Below are positions 1-10,611 of a stretch of DNA of 64,000 nucleotides, in pieces; position 1 is the first letter of the stretch, and the number at the start of each line of letters is the position of its first letter. Under the pieces are notes generated by a model. The model did no database searches, was not told the DNA's origin, and saw only the letters and a program-made list of their open reading frames with translations. The translations under genes and the position numbers were made by a program. Origin of the DNA: Mycoplasmopsis verecunda (GTDB taxonomy: Bacteria; Bacillota_I; Bacilli_A; Mycoplasmatales; Metamycoplasmataceae); NCBI RefSeq assembly GCF_033546915.1, contig NZ_CP137850.1:62001-126000 (forward strand), in the 5' to 3' direction.

Positions 1-528
1 GAAATAACAAATGAAGCTATTGATACTTTAGCTCTAGCTAGAGAGAAATTGTCTCTAAGTAGAAATAAATTAGGCAATGTTTGTTCTTATTTTGGAATAG
101 AATATTCTGAAGAGCAAAATCACAGAGCGATGCAAGATGTTTTATGTACTTGAATGGTTTACCAAGAATTAGGTAATATAAAATCAACAAAGTCTAAGGA
201 ACAATATTCTTACCATTTTGATAAGCCTTATACATTTGAAAATAAACCAAAACTTATTTCATTAAATGAAAAATCAGATAAATTAGCACAATTCAATATT
301 GTGCTTACTGGTGATATGCCTTATTCAAGGGAAAGTATTATTCAAGTAATAAAACAAAATGGTGGAATTGTGCAAAATAATGTTATTTTATCTACTTCTT
401 ATTTAGTAGTTGGTCAGATGAATAATGCTCCAACTACTAAATACAAAAAAGCTAAATCTTTAAATAAAATCATTATTTCATTTGATACATTTTTAACATT
501 TTTGAAAGAACAAAAAATATTAAAATAA
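1..528 (+). CDS. DnaQ-like 3'-5' exonuclease with C-terminal BRCT domain (5' partial)
   Basis: The reading frame is open from base 1 if TGA is Trp (one TGA at 151-153), so the start lies outside the window. The visible N-terminal part ends a DEDDh exonuclease fold: the segment HRAMQDV around residues 43-49 is the ExoIII motif (H..xxD) of DnaQ-type proofreading or RNA-trimming exonucleases. Residues about 97-172 look like a BRCT module (LTGDM, then NGGIV, then YLVVG, then a KKA/ISFDTF tail), the same module that ends LigA. A DnaQ-BRCT fusion suggests DNA repair or replication. Exact substrate cannot be told from this fragment. Confidence 0.72.
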
Positions 529-577
529 ATACCTAAATATAAGCTAGTTTGATAAAATATTAATGCAGCTTATATAT

Positions 578-653
<76 letters not shown>

Positions 654-717
654 TATAATAAAAATGATATTTGATAAAAATTTTTATTGCCTTTAATTTT
701 TAGAGATTTTATAAGAA

Positions 718-746
718 AAGTAACTTGTGATAAAGTTGCTTTTTTC
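718..746 (+). terminator. Rho-independent terminator after tRNA-Thr
   Basis: Arms AAGTAACTT (718-726) and AAGTTGCTT (733-741) pair with one G-T wobble and are followed by a T run to 746. It ends the tRNA transcript and insulates it from the hsd operon. Confidence 0.75.
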
Positions 747-828
747 TTTATCACTTTGTTAATGATTAAAGATGATTTAGAATTATGAATAATCTTATTA
801 TTGTAATAGTCTTGAAATATGGGTGCTG

Positions 829-854
829 TTTATTTTTATTTAAATAAAAATAAA
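829..854. promoter_or_regulatory. 26-bp perfect AT palindrome in the hsd promoter region
   Basis: Two 13-bp arms (829-841 and 842-854) form a perfect palindrome with no spacer, 34 bp before the hsdR start. A possible -10 box TAAAAT lies at 860-865, so the palindrome would sit over the -35 region. It could be an operator, but it is made only of A and T in AT-rich DNA, so chance is a real alternative. Confidence 0.35.
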
Positions 855-888
855 TAAAGTAAAATTTAATTAATATTAGTGAGGCTAT

Positions 889-3228
889 ATGAAACCAGAA
901 TATTTATCATTATCAGAAGAAGACACAAAAAGAAAATTTATTAATCCTATTTTAGAGTCTCCAACTCGTGGATGAAAAGAATATATACAAATGGAATATC
1001 CTATATCATTAGGAAGAATTCAAACCACAGATAATGAACCTATAAGAGTTAATTCTAAAAAAGCAGACTATGTTTTAAAATCTAAACAAGGACAAATAAT
1101 TGCTGTTATAGAAGCAAAAGCATATAAATTCCATGTAGGAGAAGGCATAGCACAAGCAAAAGAGTATGCTAAAAAACTTGATGTTCCAATTTGCTATTCG
1201 ACTAATGGTCGAACATTTTATGAAATAATTTTTGATGGAACAAAATATAGTGAAAGAGAATTCGAATTAAAAGATTTTCCATCTCAAGACGAATTAACTG
1301 AAATGTTTCTTAAATATAGAAAAGATATAAAAGCTGAAAACCTTGAATTTATAAATTACAAGGGAAGAATTGAAAATAATGGTAAAAAACCTAGATATTA
1401 TCAAAAAATAGCAATTAATAAAGTGCTAAACGCTATTGCCAATAAACAAAAACGTATTTTACTTGTTATGGCAACAGGTACTGGAAAAACTTTTGTAGCT
1501 AAAAAAATAATAGAAGCATTAAATAAAAATAAACCAAATTCAAAAATATTATTTTTATGCGATAGAGAGGCATTAGCTTCACAAACTTGTAATGAATTTT
1601 CATCTTTTAATAATAAAATAATCAGAATTGGTGCTGACAAAAATAATAAATATGATAAAGCGGCTGAAATATATGTTTCACTTTATCATCAATTAGCTCC
1701 TACTTCAGAAAAGAACCCTTTATTAAATTACAAACCAGATTTCTTTGATTACATAATCATTGATGAATGTCATAGAGGATCTTCAAACGAAAATTCAGAG
1801 TGAAGAAAAATATTAGATTATTTTAACACTGCCACTCACATAGGATTAACAGCAACACCTAAAGAAAGTGATGATGTTTCTAATGCTATGTATTTCGGTG
1901 AACCAGTTTATGTATATTCATTAAAAGAAGGAATTGATGATGGTTATTTAGCTACATATACCATATTTCAAATTGATATGGATGATGTAGAAAATGCGGC
2001 ACAAACAGTAGGTATGAAAGATGATAATGGTATTTTAATCTTAAAAGCTCCAACTGAATCAGAAATTAATCGTTCATATAAATATAAAGAAAGAAACAAA
2101 ACAGTAGCAAGAGAAATAACAAAATATTTACAATCTACAGATCCGTATGCAAAAACAATAGTATTTTGCAAAAATGATGAACATGCTCTTGATATAAAAA
2201 ATGAATTAATTAAATTAAATCAAGAAGAAATGTCAAAAGCTACATCATTGGGTAAAAGTTATATAGTAAGAATTACTGCTAATGATGATGAAGGCAAAGC
2301 TCAACTTGAAAACTTTTGTAGTCCTTATTCTAAATATCCTGTAATCGCAACAACGGCTGAGCTTTTAACAACTGGTGTGGATACACAAACAGTTAAATTT
2401 ATTGTTTTAGATACGCAAATTAAATCTGATATTAAATTAAAACAAATTATTGGTAGAGGAACCAGAGTTCGTATTTATAAAGAAGAGGATAGACAACAAT
2501 TTAAAGATAAAACACATTTTGTCATTATGGATTTTGGTAAATCAACTGATATGCTTAAAAATGATGATTTCTTTGCTTTACCAAATGTAATTTATAAGGG
2601 AAAACCTGAGCAAATAAGTGAAATGTTAAAAACTGCTTCTGCATTTAGAAATATTCCAAGAATCAAAAATGTAGTTACTGGGGAAAAAGTTTCAGTAATA
2701 AATAAAAACATTTTAAAATTAGGTGAAGATTTTAACTTAACTAGTGATAAATTTGTAGAAATAGCTCAAGAAAAAATATTAAAGCAGTTTCCAACTATAA
2801 ATGATTTTAATGAAGCTTTTTTATCATTAGATATAATCGAAAAATCAAATTTTGTACCTCAAATTTTGAAAGATAATGAGATTAAAATTGATGTATTAAG
2901 AGATTATAAAAATATTAAGGACAATATTGAAGACTTTGATGTGTTAAGAATAATAGCATACAATAAAATACCAACTACATTAAGTAGTAATGTAAGAATT
3001 ATTAAATCATCTTCTGTATATAATGATTTAAATGATATTCAAAAAGAAATTGTTTCATTGTTATTAGATAAGTATCAAGCTAATGGAATAAATGACTTAA
3101 TTTCGTTACAAACACTTGAATTAGAGCCATTATCTAATTATGGTGGTATGAAAAAAATAATAAATATTATTGGTGGTAGAGATAAATATAATGAATTAAT
3201 TAATAATATGTTGAAATTAATTCTTTAA
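889..3228 (+). CDS. hsdR: Type I restriction enzyme, R subunit
   Basis: The motor/nuclease subunit of a type I restriction-modification complex, 779 aa, a normal size for the EcoEI-like class. Order of parts: N-terminal PD-(D/E)XK nuclease region with D60 and the E75-x-K77 pair (IEAK), Walker A GTGKT near 197-201, motif II DECH at 292-295, motif III GLTATP, and motif VI QIIGRGTRV in the second RecA lobe. TGA at 1801 is Trp. ATG at 889 is preceded by GAGG. It is the first gene of an hsdR-hsdM-hsdS operon with 14 bp to hsdM. It cuts DNA after ATP-driven translocation when the HsdS target is unmethylated. Confidence 0.95.
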
Positions 3229-3242
3229 AAGGTGGTGATAAT

Positions 3243-4712
3243 ATGAGTAGCAACTCGAATTTTGTAAAAAAAATGCAAAACACTATGCGAACTGATGCTG
3301 GTATCAGTGGTGATGCACAAAGAATTGAGCAAATAGTTTGAATGTTATTTCTTAAAGTTTATGATGCGAAAGAAGAAAATACTTGAGAGATTTTAGAAAG
3401 CGATTATAAGTCAATAATTCCAGAACAATATAGATGAAGAAATTGAGCTAAAAGTGATATGACAGGAGATAATTTAATAGATTTTGTTAACAATAAATTA
3501 TTTCCTACATTAAAAAATTTAGAAATCAAAGAAGAAGATGCGATTAAGAAAAGAATTGTAGTGGATGTTTTTGCTGATGCAAATAACTATATGAAAGATG
3601 GAGTTGCACTAAGAAGAGCAATTGACATTATTGATGAATTAGAATTAGATACAAAAAATGATCGTCATACATTTGGTGATATTTATGAATCAATTCTTAA
3701 AGATATACAAGGAGCAGGTAATGCTGGTGAATTTTATACACCAAGAGCATTAACTGATTTTATTGTAGAAGTCATTGATCCGAAATTAAATGAAAAAATA
3801 GCTGATTTTGCTTGTGGTACTGGTGGATTTTTAACTTCAAGTATAAAATACTTAGATAAGAAAGTTTCTAAAGCATCAGATAGAGAATATCTAAAGAATT
3901 TTTATGGTGTTGAGAAAAAACCTTTTCCACATTTATTAGCTATAACTAATTTATTATTGCATGATGTTGATACTCCAAATATAATCCATGGGAATTCATT
4001 AGAAAGAAATGTAAGAGAATATACATCTGATGAAAAATTTGATGTAATTTTAATGAATCCACCTTATGGAGGAAGTGAAAGAAAAGAAATTCAAATTAAT
4101 TTTCCTAGCGAAATAAGAGGAAGTGAAACAGCTGATTTATTTATTGGTCTAATTATGCATCGGCTTAAGAAAAATGGTAGAGCAGCTGTTATTTTACCTG
4201 ATGGTTTTTTATTTGGAGCGGATAATGCAAAAACAAATTTAAAGAAAAAGTTATTAAGCGAATTTAACCTTCATACCATTATTCGTTTACCAGGTTCAGT
4301 TTTTGCTCCATATACATCAATAGCAACTAATATCTTATTCTTTGATAATACACCATCAAAAGGTGAAGTGTGATTTTATAGAATGGATATGCCAAAAGGT
4401 TACAAGCATTTTTCTAAAACTAAACCAATTGAATTAAGACACTTTAAAGAAGTTCATGAGTGATTACAAAGTAAACATAATATCTTAGATGATGATGGAA
4501 ATTATAAAGCTAAAAAATTTAGCACTAAAGAGCTAAAAGAACTTGATTATAATTTGGACCAATGTGGTGTTCCACATATTGAAGAAGAAATTCTTTTACC
4601 TAATGAATTAATTAATCAATATTTAAATCAAAGAAATGAAATTAATGAAGAAATTAATCAAGTATTAAATGAAATATCAAATATTTTAGAAATTGATTTA
4701 GAGGTTAAATAA
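3243..4712 (+). CDS. hsdM: Type I restriction enzyme, M subunit (N6-adenine methyltransferase)
   Basis: 489 aa. An N-terminal HsdM helical domain (start MSSNSNF) precedes a SAM-binding methyltransferase domain: motif I ADFACGTGG at 187-195 and the catalytic motif IV NPPY at 272-275, the N6-adenine signature. Several TGA codons are Trp. ATG at 3243 follows GGTGG; the stop TAA at 4710-4712 shares its last base with the hsdS start (TAATG), which implies translational coupling. With HsdS it methylates the target; with HsdR it forms the restriction complex. Confidence 0.95.
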
Positions 4713-6217
4713 TGACACCTGATCAACTTAAAAAATCAATTCTTAATTATGCTACTTGCGGGAAGTTAACTAATCAGTTAGATACTGATACAGATGTTAA
4801 TGTTTTATTAGAACAAATAGCAAAACAAAAACAAGAATTAATTGATAAAAAAGAAATTAAAGCTTCTAAAAATAATTACCATATTTATAAACAAGATAAT
4901 AAATGATATGAGGAAGTAAGTGGTAAGATAACTGATATTACTGATCAAATACCTTATGAGATACCTAAATGTTGAACTTGGGTGAGATTGTCAACAATAT
5001 CTAAAACTCTACCATTTGTAAAAACCAAAAATTCAGGTCTAAAAAACCAAGGTAAATATCCTTGTGTTTCTCAAGGAAATAAATTAATTGATGGATATCT
5101 CGATAATGATGAATGTTTACAAAAACAACATCCAGTTATTATTTTTGGTGACCATACTAGAAATATCAAGTATATAGATTTCGACTATATTGTAGTAGGT
5201 GATGGTTTAAAAATAGTAAGATCATTTGTGAATTCAAAGTTTTTATTTTATGCATTAACTCTTTTTGCAAACAAGATAAAAGATCGTGGTTATTCTAGAC
5301 ACTGGAGTTTATTAAATAAATTACTATTCCCCCTTCCACCACTTGAAGAACAACAAAGAATAGTATCTAAACTAGAAAAACTTCTTCCTTTAGTTGATAA
5401 ATATTCACAGTTATATAATGAATTAAAAGGTTTAGATGATTTAATATCAACTCATCTTAAAAAATCAATTCTTAATTATGCTACTAGCGGAAAACTAACT
5501 AATCAGTTAGATACTGATACAGATGTTAATGTTTTATTAGAACAAATAGCAAAACAAAAACAAGAATTAATTGATAAAAAAGAAATTAAAGCTTCTAAAA
5601 ATAATTACCATATTTATAAACAAGATAATAAATGATATGAGGAAGTAAGTGGTAAGATAACTGATATTACTGATCAAATACCTTATGAGATACCTAAATG
5701 TTGAACTTGGGTGAGATTAGAAACTGTTGCTAATTCAATAACTGATGGTGTTCATCAAAAACCTAATTATATTAAAGAAGGAGTTAAATTCATTTCAGTC
5801 AAGAATATTAATGATGGTATTCTCGATGACAAATTCAGCAAATATATTTCAGAAAATGAATTTAATTCACTATTTACAGAGCAAAAGATACCTAAAAAGG
5901 GTGATATTCTTTATGGAAAATGTGGAACTATAGGTGTTTCAACTATTGTTCATAATAATGAAAAATATGGATTATTCGTTAGTTTAGCATTAATAAAACT
6001 AAATAAAGAGTTAATTAGCAACAAATACATTAATTTAGTATTATCATCACCTTTTTTAAGGTTGCAAGGCAAATTATATACAGTAGGTGTAGGAAATAAA
6101 ACAATTCCTCTTAAAAGTATATCTAAACTTCTACTTCCCCTTCCGCCACTTGAAGAACAACAAAGAATAGTGGATAAATTAAATGAGTTAATACCACTTA
6201 TCGAAAAGTTAAAATAA
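4712..6217 (+). CDS. hsdS: Type I restriction enzyme, S (specificity) subunit with two target-recognition domains
   Basis: One 501-aa frame once TGA is read as Trp (at 4904 and 5633); in the standard code it looks like three pieces. Architecture: conserved region (residues 1-91), TRD1 (about 91-210), a short LPPLEEQQRIV helix start, a second copy of the conserved region (about 249-334), TRD2 (about 334-475) and a final PLPPLEEQQRIV helix. The two TRDs differ clearly, as expected for a bipartite target. The conserved regions are near-identical at the DNA level (see repeats). It determines which DNA sequence the complex methylates or cuts; the sequence itself cannot be predicted here. Confidence 0.93.
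4727..4989 (+). repeat. Direct repeat copy 1 within hsdS
   Basis: 263 bp that recur at 5456-5718 with a period of 729 bp; I count four base differences, all near 4760. It encodes the conserved helical region from KKSILNY to TWVR. Confidence 0.93.
5456..5718 (+). repeat. Direct repeat copy 2 within hsdS
   Basis: Second copy of the 263-bp repeat. Because 729 is divisible by three, recombination between copies would remove or duplicate one TRD without breaking the frame. Confidence 0.93.
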
Positions 6218-6248
6218 AATAAGCAAGTATTAAGCTTGCTTATTTTTT
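6218..6248. terminator. Bidirectional terminator between hsdS and trxA
   Basis: A perfect 10-bp stem (6218-6227 with 6235-6244, loop of 7) is followed by six Ts on the plus strand and by a T-rich stretch on the minus strand, ending the convergent hsdS and thioredoxin transcripts. Confidence 0.88.
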
Positions 6249-6251
6249 GAA

Positions 6252-6557
6252 TTATAATCCTAGAATTTCTTTTAATTCACCGTATGGTTTGTAACCTAAA
6301 AATGTAGAAACAAGTTTTCCATCTCTGTAAACACGAGTGTATGGAATAGAAGCAACCATTGCTTCTGTTGCGTATGCTCTGTTGTCATCGATGTTGATTC
6401 TGTAAACATCTACATTGTGTTTTTCAACAAGTTCATCTAGAGAACCTTTGTACATTCTACATGGTCCACATCATGAAGCATAAAAAACTTCTAGTAATAA
6501 TTCTGGTTTTTTGCTTAAAGCTGTTTCGAATTGTTCTTTATCTGATTCGTATAACAT
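6252..6557 (-). CDS. trxA: Thioredoxin
   Basis: 101 aa, full length for a small thioredoxin. The active site WCGPC is at residues 29-33 (the Trp is TGA), and the cis-Pro loop is in SIPYTRVY. It reduces cytoplasmic disulfides, normally with thioredoxin reductase. The start at 6557 is chosen because it keeps the active-site beta strand and is preceded by the strong ribosome binding site AAAGGGGG. Single-gene unit, convergent with hsdS. A second thioredoxin-fold gene lies at 54610. Confidence 0.95.
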
Positions 6558-6593
6558 AATTTCCCCCTTTATATATACATTAATTTCATATAT

Positions 6594-6599
6594 ATTATA
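6594..6599 (-). promoter_or_regulatory. -10 box for trxA
   Basis: TATAAT on the minus strand, 36 bp before the trxA start, leaving room for a leader with the AAAGGGGG ribosome binding site. No convincing -35 box, as is usual in mycoplasmas. Confidence 0.5.
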
Positions 6600-6689
6600 T
6601 ATCTATTTTTTAAAAAAGTTTATTTTTTGTTGATTTTTTATCAAAAAATTAACTTTTTAGTTTTAAAGTATATAAAAAAGGCATAAAAA

Positions 6690-6797
6690 AACAGCGGCTC
6701 CCTATTTTCACATCTCTGCTATCGTCGGCGCTAAAGGGCTTAACTACTGAGTTCGGAATGGAATCAGGTGATCCCCTTTGCTATAACCACTGGAAAT
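6690..6797 (-). rRNA. rrf: 5S ribosomal RNA
   Basis: Minus-strand sequence with the conserved 5S cores CCATTCCGAACTC and GCCGACGATAGC. The terminal helix pairs CAGTGGT at the 5' end with GCCGCTG at the 3' end, followed by a T run. Length is about 106-108 nt; ends are good to a few bases. It is on its own, about 30 kb from the 16S-23S operon. Confidence 0.95.
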
Positions 6798-7108
6798 ATT
6801 ATAACACCAATTAAATATTCACCAAATAATTTTTAAATATTTTTTAAAAATTATTGGTAATCCATTTTTAATAAATTAATAAATAAATTGTAATGTATTT
6901 TGACAAAAGCGAATTAATAAAAGAAAGTATTAATAAATTAAGTAATACCATTAACTGAAGGTATTACCAATAACAAAGATACCTCATAATCGTGTTGAAG
7001 ACTATTTTTATATTCGGAAATATTTTTTGGATATAAAACTTTAGTTACACCATCACATTCTCATATAATGTGTTAATTTCAAAAAAAAAGATTTTATTTA
7101 AACTTGAT
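6798..7108. other. Intergenic region without a recognised gene
   Basis: AT-rich stretch upstream of the 5S gene that must hold its promoter. I see no open frame worth calling. It contains two small hairpins: TAATACC/GGTATTA near 6943-6966, and CACATT/AATGTG around 7055-7075. No known RNA family was recognised on either strand. Confidence 0.5.
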
Positions 7109-7150
7109 AAAAAAACAATGACGCTTTATAGCTTTATAAGCAATCATTGT
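7109..7150 (-). terminator. Terminator of the trigger-factor-like gene
   Basis: On the minus strand ACAATGA and TCATTGT close a long hairpin (7115-7150) with an inner AAGC/GCTT pairing, followed by seven Ts (7115-7109). Confidence 0.75.
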
Positions 7151-7168
7151 CTTTAAATAAATATATTT

Positions 7169-8317
7169 CTATTCGTTTGTTAGATAACTTTTGAAATATT
7201 TTTCATATTTGTTGAAGTCTTCAGTTTGATATTTTTCTAAATATCTAATAGCAAGTTTCTTAAATAGAACAATATTTGAAAGTCTTTGACCAGTAAGTTT
7301 TTGCATTTCTTCTTGCGGTAAGATATTTGATAATTTTTGATATTCTGAATCAATATCTTCTTGGTTAATTCCAAAATTGTATTGTTTCATAACAAGAATT
7401 GTTCAGAAGTAATTTTCAATAGTTGAAGAAACTAATTGTACTTTATCCCCCTTGAATTCAGGAGAAAATTCAAATGCTTTCAAATCATTTTGAATTAAAT
7501 CATCTGGTAATTGAAATTTGCCTTTATTCTTTTCTAATATTGAAGTCATAACTTTTTCTCCATAAGAGAATAAAGAATCATTTACAGTTTGTTCTAATGT
7601 TACATCATGAATATGTGATTCTACATCTTTAAGAGTTTTAATTGTAGGTATATTTAATAAATGAACATTTAGCTCGTTAATGGGCATCTCTTGGAATGAA
7701 AAAATTAATATTAATTCCAATTCATATTTCATACCATAAGCTTCTACACTTCTTGTCTCGTGCGGTTTCATACCTACAAGAATTTTTTCGATAGGATTTT
7801 CTGCTGAAATATTTGCAATAGCTGTAAATTTTTCAGCTTTTGTTTCATCGCCAACTGGTCATATTCTAAATTCTACATTATCTCCACTTTCAACTGCATC
7901 TTTACTGCTTGGTATTCTAAATCTATAACTTTTCATAAAGTTTTCAGTAAATAATTTAACACTTGATTCAAAATCAGAAGGAATTTCAAATTTAATATTT
8001 GGATTAATGTCAATTTCAAAGTTTTTTAAATTATCTTGATAATATGTTTTAAAATCAAAGCTTACTTCATCAATATTGTATTTTTCATTTGAAACAATCG
8101 GTAAGAAATAAATTTTGTCTTCTTGTGTATTATTATTTACAGACATTTCTCTATTTCTGTAAAACTCAACTAGATTATTAAATGCTGTTTCAATAATAAG
8201 TTTTTGTTCGATTTTTTGCCCTTGTTGTTTATTTCTTTCTAGGAATTGTAAAGCATCGTTTTGTGCTTTTAGTCAATCTTCTTTTGGTAATTCTATGTGT
8301 TTTGTTTCGAATTTCAT
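7169..8317 (-). CDS. Trigger-factor-related chaperone
   Basis: 382 aa if TGA is Trp. The pattern follows trigger factor: an N-terminal ribosome-binding-like region (FETKHIELPKEDW, ending near NPNIKFEIP), a degenerate FKBP-like middle (about 150-235; GDET, then KILVGMKPHET, ending EMPINELN) and a helical C-terminal arm (LEKNKGKFQLPDDLI). Bacterial trigger factors are about 430-480 aa, so this one is short and divergent; peptidyl-prolyl isomerase activity is doubtful. Expected role: chaperone for nascent proteins at the ribosome. ATG at 8317 follows AGAGGAA. A single gene with its own terminator. Confidence 0.72.
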
Positions 8318-8400
8318 ATTTCCTCTTTTCGTATTTAATAATTATATATTATTAAAAATAAAATATAGCTATATTTAGCAAATACCAAGGCTACTTGCTT

Positions 8401-8429
8401 AAAAAAATATTACACTCGTTTGAGTGCAA
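8401..8429 (-). terminator. Terminator of the type II restriction operon
   Basis: Minus-strand hairpin TTGCACTC-AAAC-GAGTGTAA followed by a T-rich tail with seven Ts at 8407-8401, directly behind the endonuclease stop codon. Confidence 0.85.
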
Positions 8430-8430
8430 A

Positions 8431-9219
8431 TTAATTAATTTGATTTTTGTAAATATTATAATAAAGAGCTAATTGTAACTTAAGTTTATTATCCATTTTT
8501 TCATTAAAATAAATAACTTTAATTCTTGATGGTTCACCTTCTAAAAGCTCAAACTTATTCACATTAGCAAGATTAAGTCTAGCTTTATCTGGGTTTTTTC
8601 CTGGACATAAAACTCTTTCTTTATAGTATGATTCTAATTCTCCGTTGGGCATACTGATTAATGTGATTACTAAAATATCCAAATTATCTCTATCATATAG
8701 TATTGTTAGGAAATATGATAAGCAAATTTTTTCTTCGTTTTTCCCTTTATTATAAAATGTAGGTAAAGCTGGTACATATTCTCGTTTTTCAAATCCATTC
8801 TTTATATTTATAAAACCTTTATAAGAATTTTGATTCTTACCTATAAATATACTTGAACGAAAATCGTTTAAATTATGTGTTTGTACAGTTTTCATATCGA
8901 TATGAATAAAAGCGTCTTCTACTTCAAAAAACATATCAGAACCAACAGGTGCTGAATTAGGCTGTCCAATAGCCTTGCTATTCATAAGTGAATAAACAAT
9001 TCTTTCTGCACCTACTGCAAAGTCGCTAATTCCTTTTCCGTCTTCTGAACCATATAATCCAAATCAATCGTCTCGTATCTTTTCTTTTGTTTTAAATCCT
9101 ATAAACATTTCATCTTGTACAAATTTTAGGAAATAATAATATTTATTTAAATATCTTAGTTCTAGTTTTTCTATTTCTATTAATAAGTCTTTATCGTTAC
9201 TTTTTATCATAGTATTCAT
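8431..9219 (-). CDS. Putative type II restriction endonuclease
   Basis: 262 aa, not recognised as a named family. It is called an endonuclease because it directly follows and overlaps a C5 DNA methyltransferase and has a PD-(D/E)XK-like core: D95 in GSDMFFEV followed by the D108-x-K110 pair in HIDMKT. The rest is mixed alpha/beta without transmembrane segments. Two starts are possible, 9219 and 9210 (MNTM); both overlap the methyltransferase end, implying coupled translation. It should cut the site its partner methylates. An alternative reading is another nuclease or accessory factor of the same system. Confidence 0.65.
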
Positions 9220-10474
9220 CCAATATTTCTTTTATTCCGCCAGCCACTTTTTGAGCTAAAATAACGGGAACCGCATTACCTATTTGTCTATATTGAGAAG
9301 ATAAATTACCCTTGAAAATAAAATCTAAAGGGAATGTTTGAATTAAAGCACATTCTCTAGCTGATAATCTGCGTTCTTTATTAATATGTATTTCTGGACT
9401 TGTTGCTGTTATTGTGTCACTTGGTCTGTTTCAATTAGTTATTCTTAAGGACTGTTCAAAACGAATAGGTTTTTCAACAAATTCAGTAACTTGCTTATCG
9501 TATTTATTATCAAAGCCAAAAATTTTCTTTAATTCTCATCAATCTGATGGTTTAGGTATAGAACCAGAGTTATTATCTTTTCTGAATCAATGTCCTGCAG
9601 TGTGTTTATACCCAAAATGCTTATCAACTTCAGAAGTTTTTCATCCAGATTTATCGCGTCAATATCTCAAGTAATCGCATATATCTGCCTGATTTATTTC
9701 ATGCTTTCTTCCCATGAATTTGTCTTTTACACTTGTATTAGCTATATGATTGTGAATTGTAGTACGATTATCTAATTTTACAACCTGATCAATATAATGA
9801 TTTGCTATTGGAATATCCTTAAGAAATCCGATAGTTTCTTCAACTGTTGTATATGGTAACAGATTAGAATTTGTGTATTTTGCATCTAAGATATCATAAT
9901 TATTTTCGCCAGGATATAGATCTGCATGTGTTTGCTCTGGGAAAGGATTTTTCAATCCTAGTCTATTTCCAATGATAATTACTCTTTCACGTTGTTGTGG
10001 CACACCATAATCAGCAGCATTCAACAATTTCCAATCAACTTTATAACCTAGTTTTTCAAAATCCGATATTATCATTTTAAATACATTACCAGAACAAATA
10101 TTAGTGAGCCCTTTAACATTTTCGGCAACAAAAAACTTCGGTTGTTTATCCTTGATAACTCGAAGCATTTCCAAATATAAGAAATTTCTTGAATCACTCA
10201 TGTTCCTCTTTGAATTAGCGATTGAAAAACCTTGACAAGGGAAGCCACCTAAAACAAGATCTATGTCATCTATATTCTCTGCAATCTTATCGCTCGGAAT
10301 TTTCGTTATATCTCCAAGGACAATATGGTCACTAATATTATATTTATATGTTTCTACAGCATCCAAATTAAAATCATTTGCTCACACAATTTCAAATCCT
10401 GAATTTATAAAACCTAAATCCATTCCCCCTGCACCAGAAAATAAAGAAATTGTTTTGTATTTATTTTTATTCAT
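9197..10474 (-). CDS. DNA (cytosine-5) methyltransferase of a type II system
   Basis: 425 aa with the classical order of m5C motifs: motif I SLFSGAGGMDLGF at the N-terminus, catalytic PCQ (C80) in motif IV, ENV (118-120) in motif VI, QQRERV in motif VIII, a long target-recognition region, then RLSARECALIQTFP and QIGNAVP (motifs IX and X). It methylates C5 of cytosine in a target I cannot predict. Four TGA codons are Trp. ATG at 10474 follows AAAGGGAG. The gene overlaps the endonuclease by 23 bp (14 bp if that gene starts at 9210). Confidence 0.95.
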
Positions 10475-10502
10475 AGCTCCCTTTCGATTTTTGTTTTTAA
10501 TA

Positions 10503-10508
10503 ATTATA
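10503..10508 (-). promoter_or_regulatory. -10 box of the type II restriction operon
   Basis: TATAAT on the minus strand, 28 bp before the methyltransferase start. Confidence 0.5.
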
Positions 10509-10596
10509 AATAAATTTTTAACATAATTTTAAGATAGTAAAAATAACATTTAAATAAAAACTAGGTATGTTTTAATACTGTATTTTAAATAATATA

Positions 10597-10602
10597 TATA
10601 AT
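10597..10602 (+). promoter_or_regulatory. -10 box of ligA (near-leaderless)
   Basis: TATAAT ends nine bases before the ligA ATG and there is no Shine-Dalgarno sequence, so the transcript should have almost no 5' leader. Confidence 0.5.
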
Positions 10603-10611
10603 TAATTTAAT

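Noticed and set aside
4712-6217. hsdS broken into three or more pieces by stop codons
   Set aside because: The interruptions are TGA codons read as Trp here; the frame is continuous and the parts match a two-TRD S subunit.
6798-7108. A structured small RNA upstream of 5S
   Set aside because: Only two short hairpins in AT-rich sequence; no match to RNase P, SRP, tmRNA or a known riboswitch could be made.
9414-9775. Plus-strand ORFs opposite the C5 methyltransferase
   Set aside because: They are shadows of the methyltransferase, whose motifs are complete on the minus strand.
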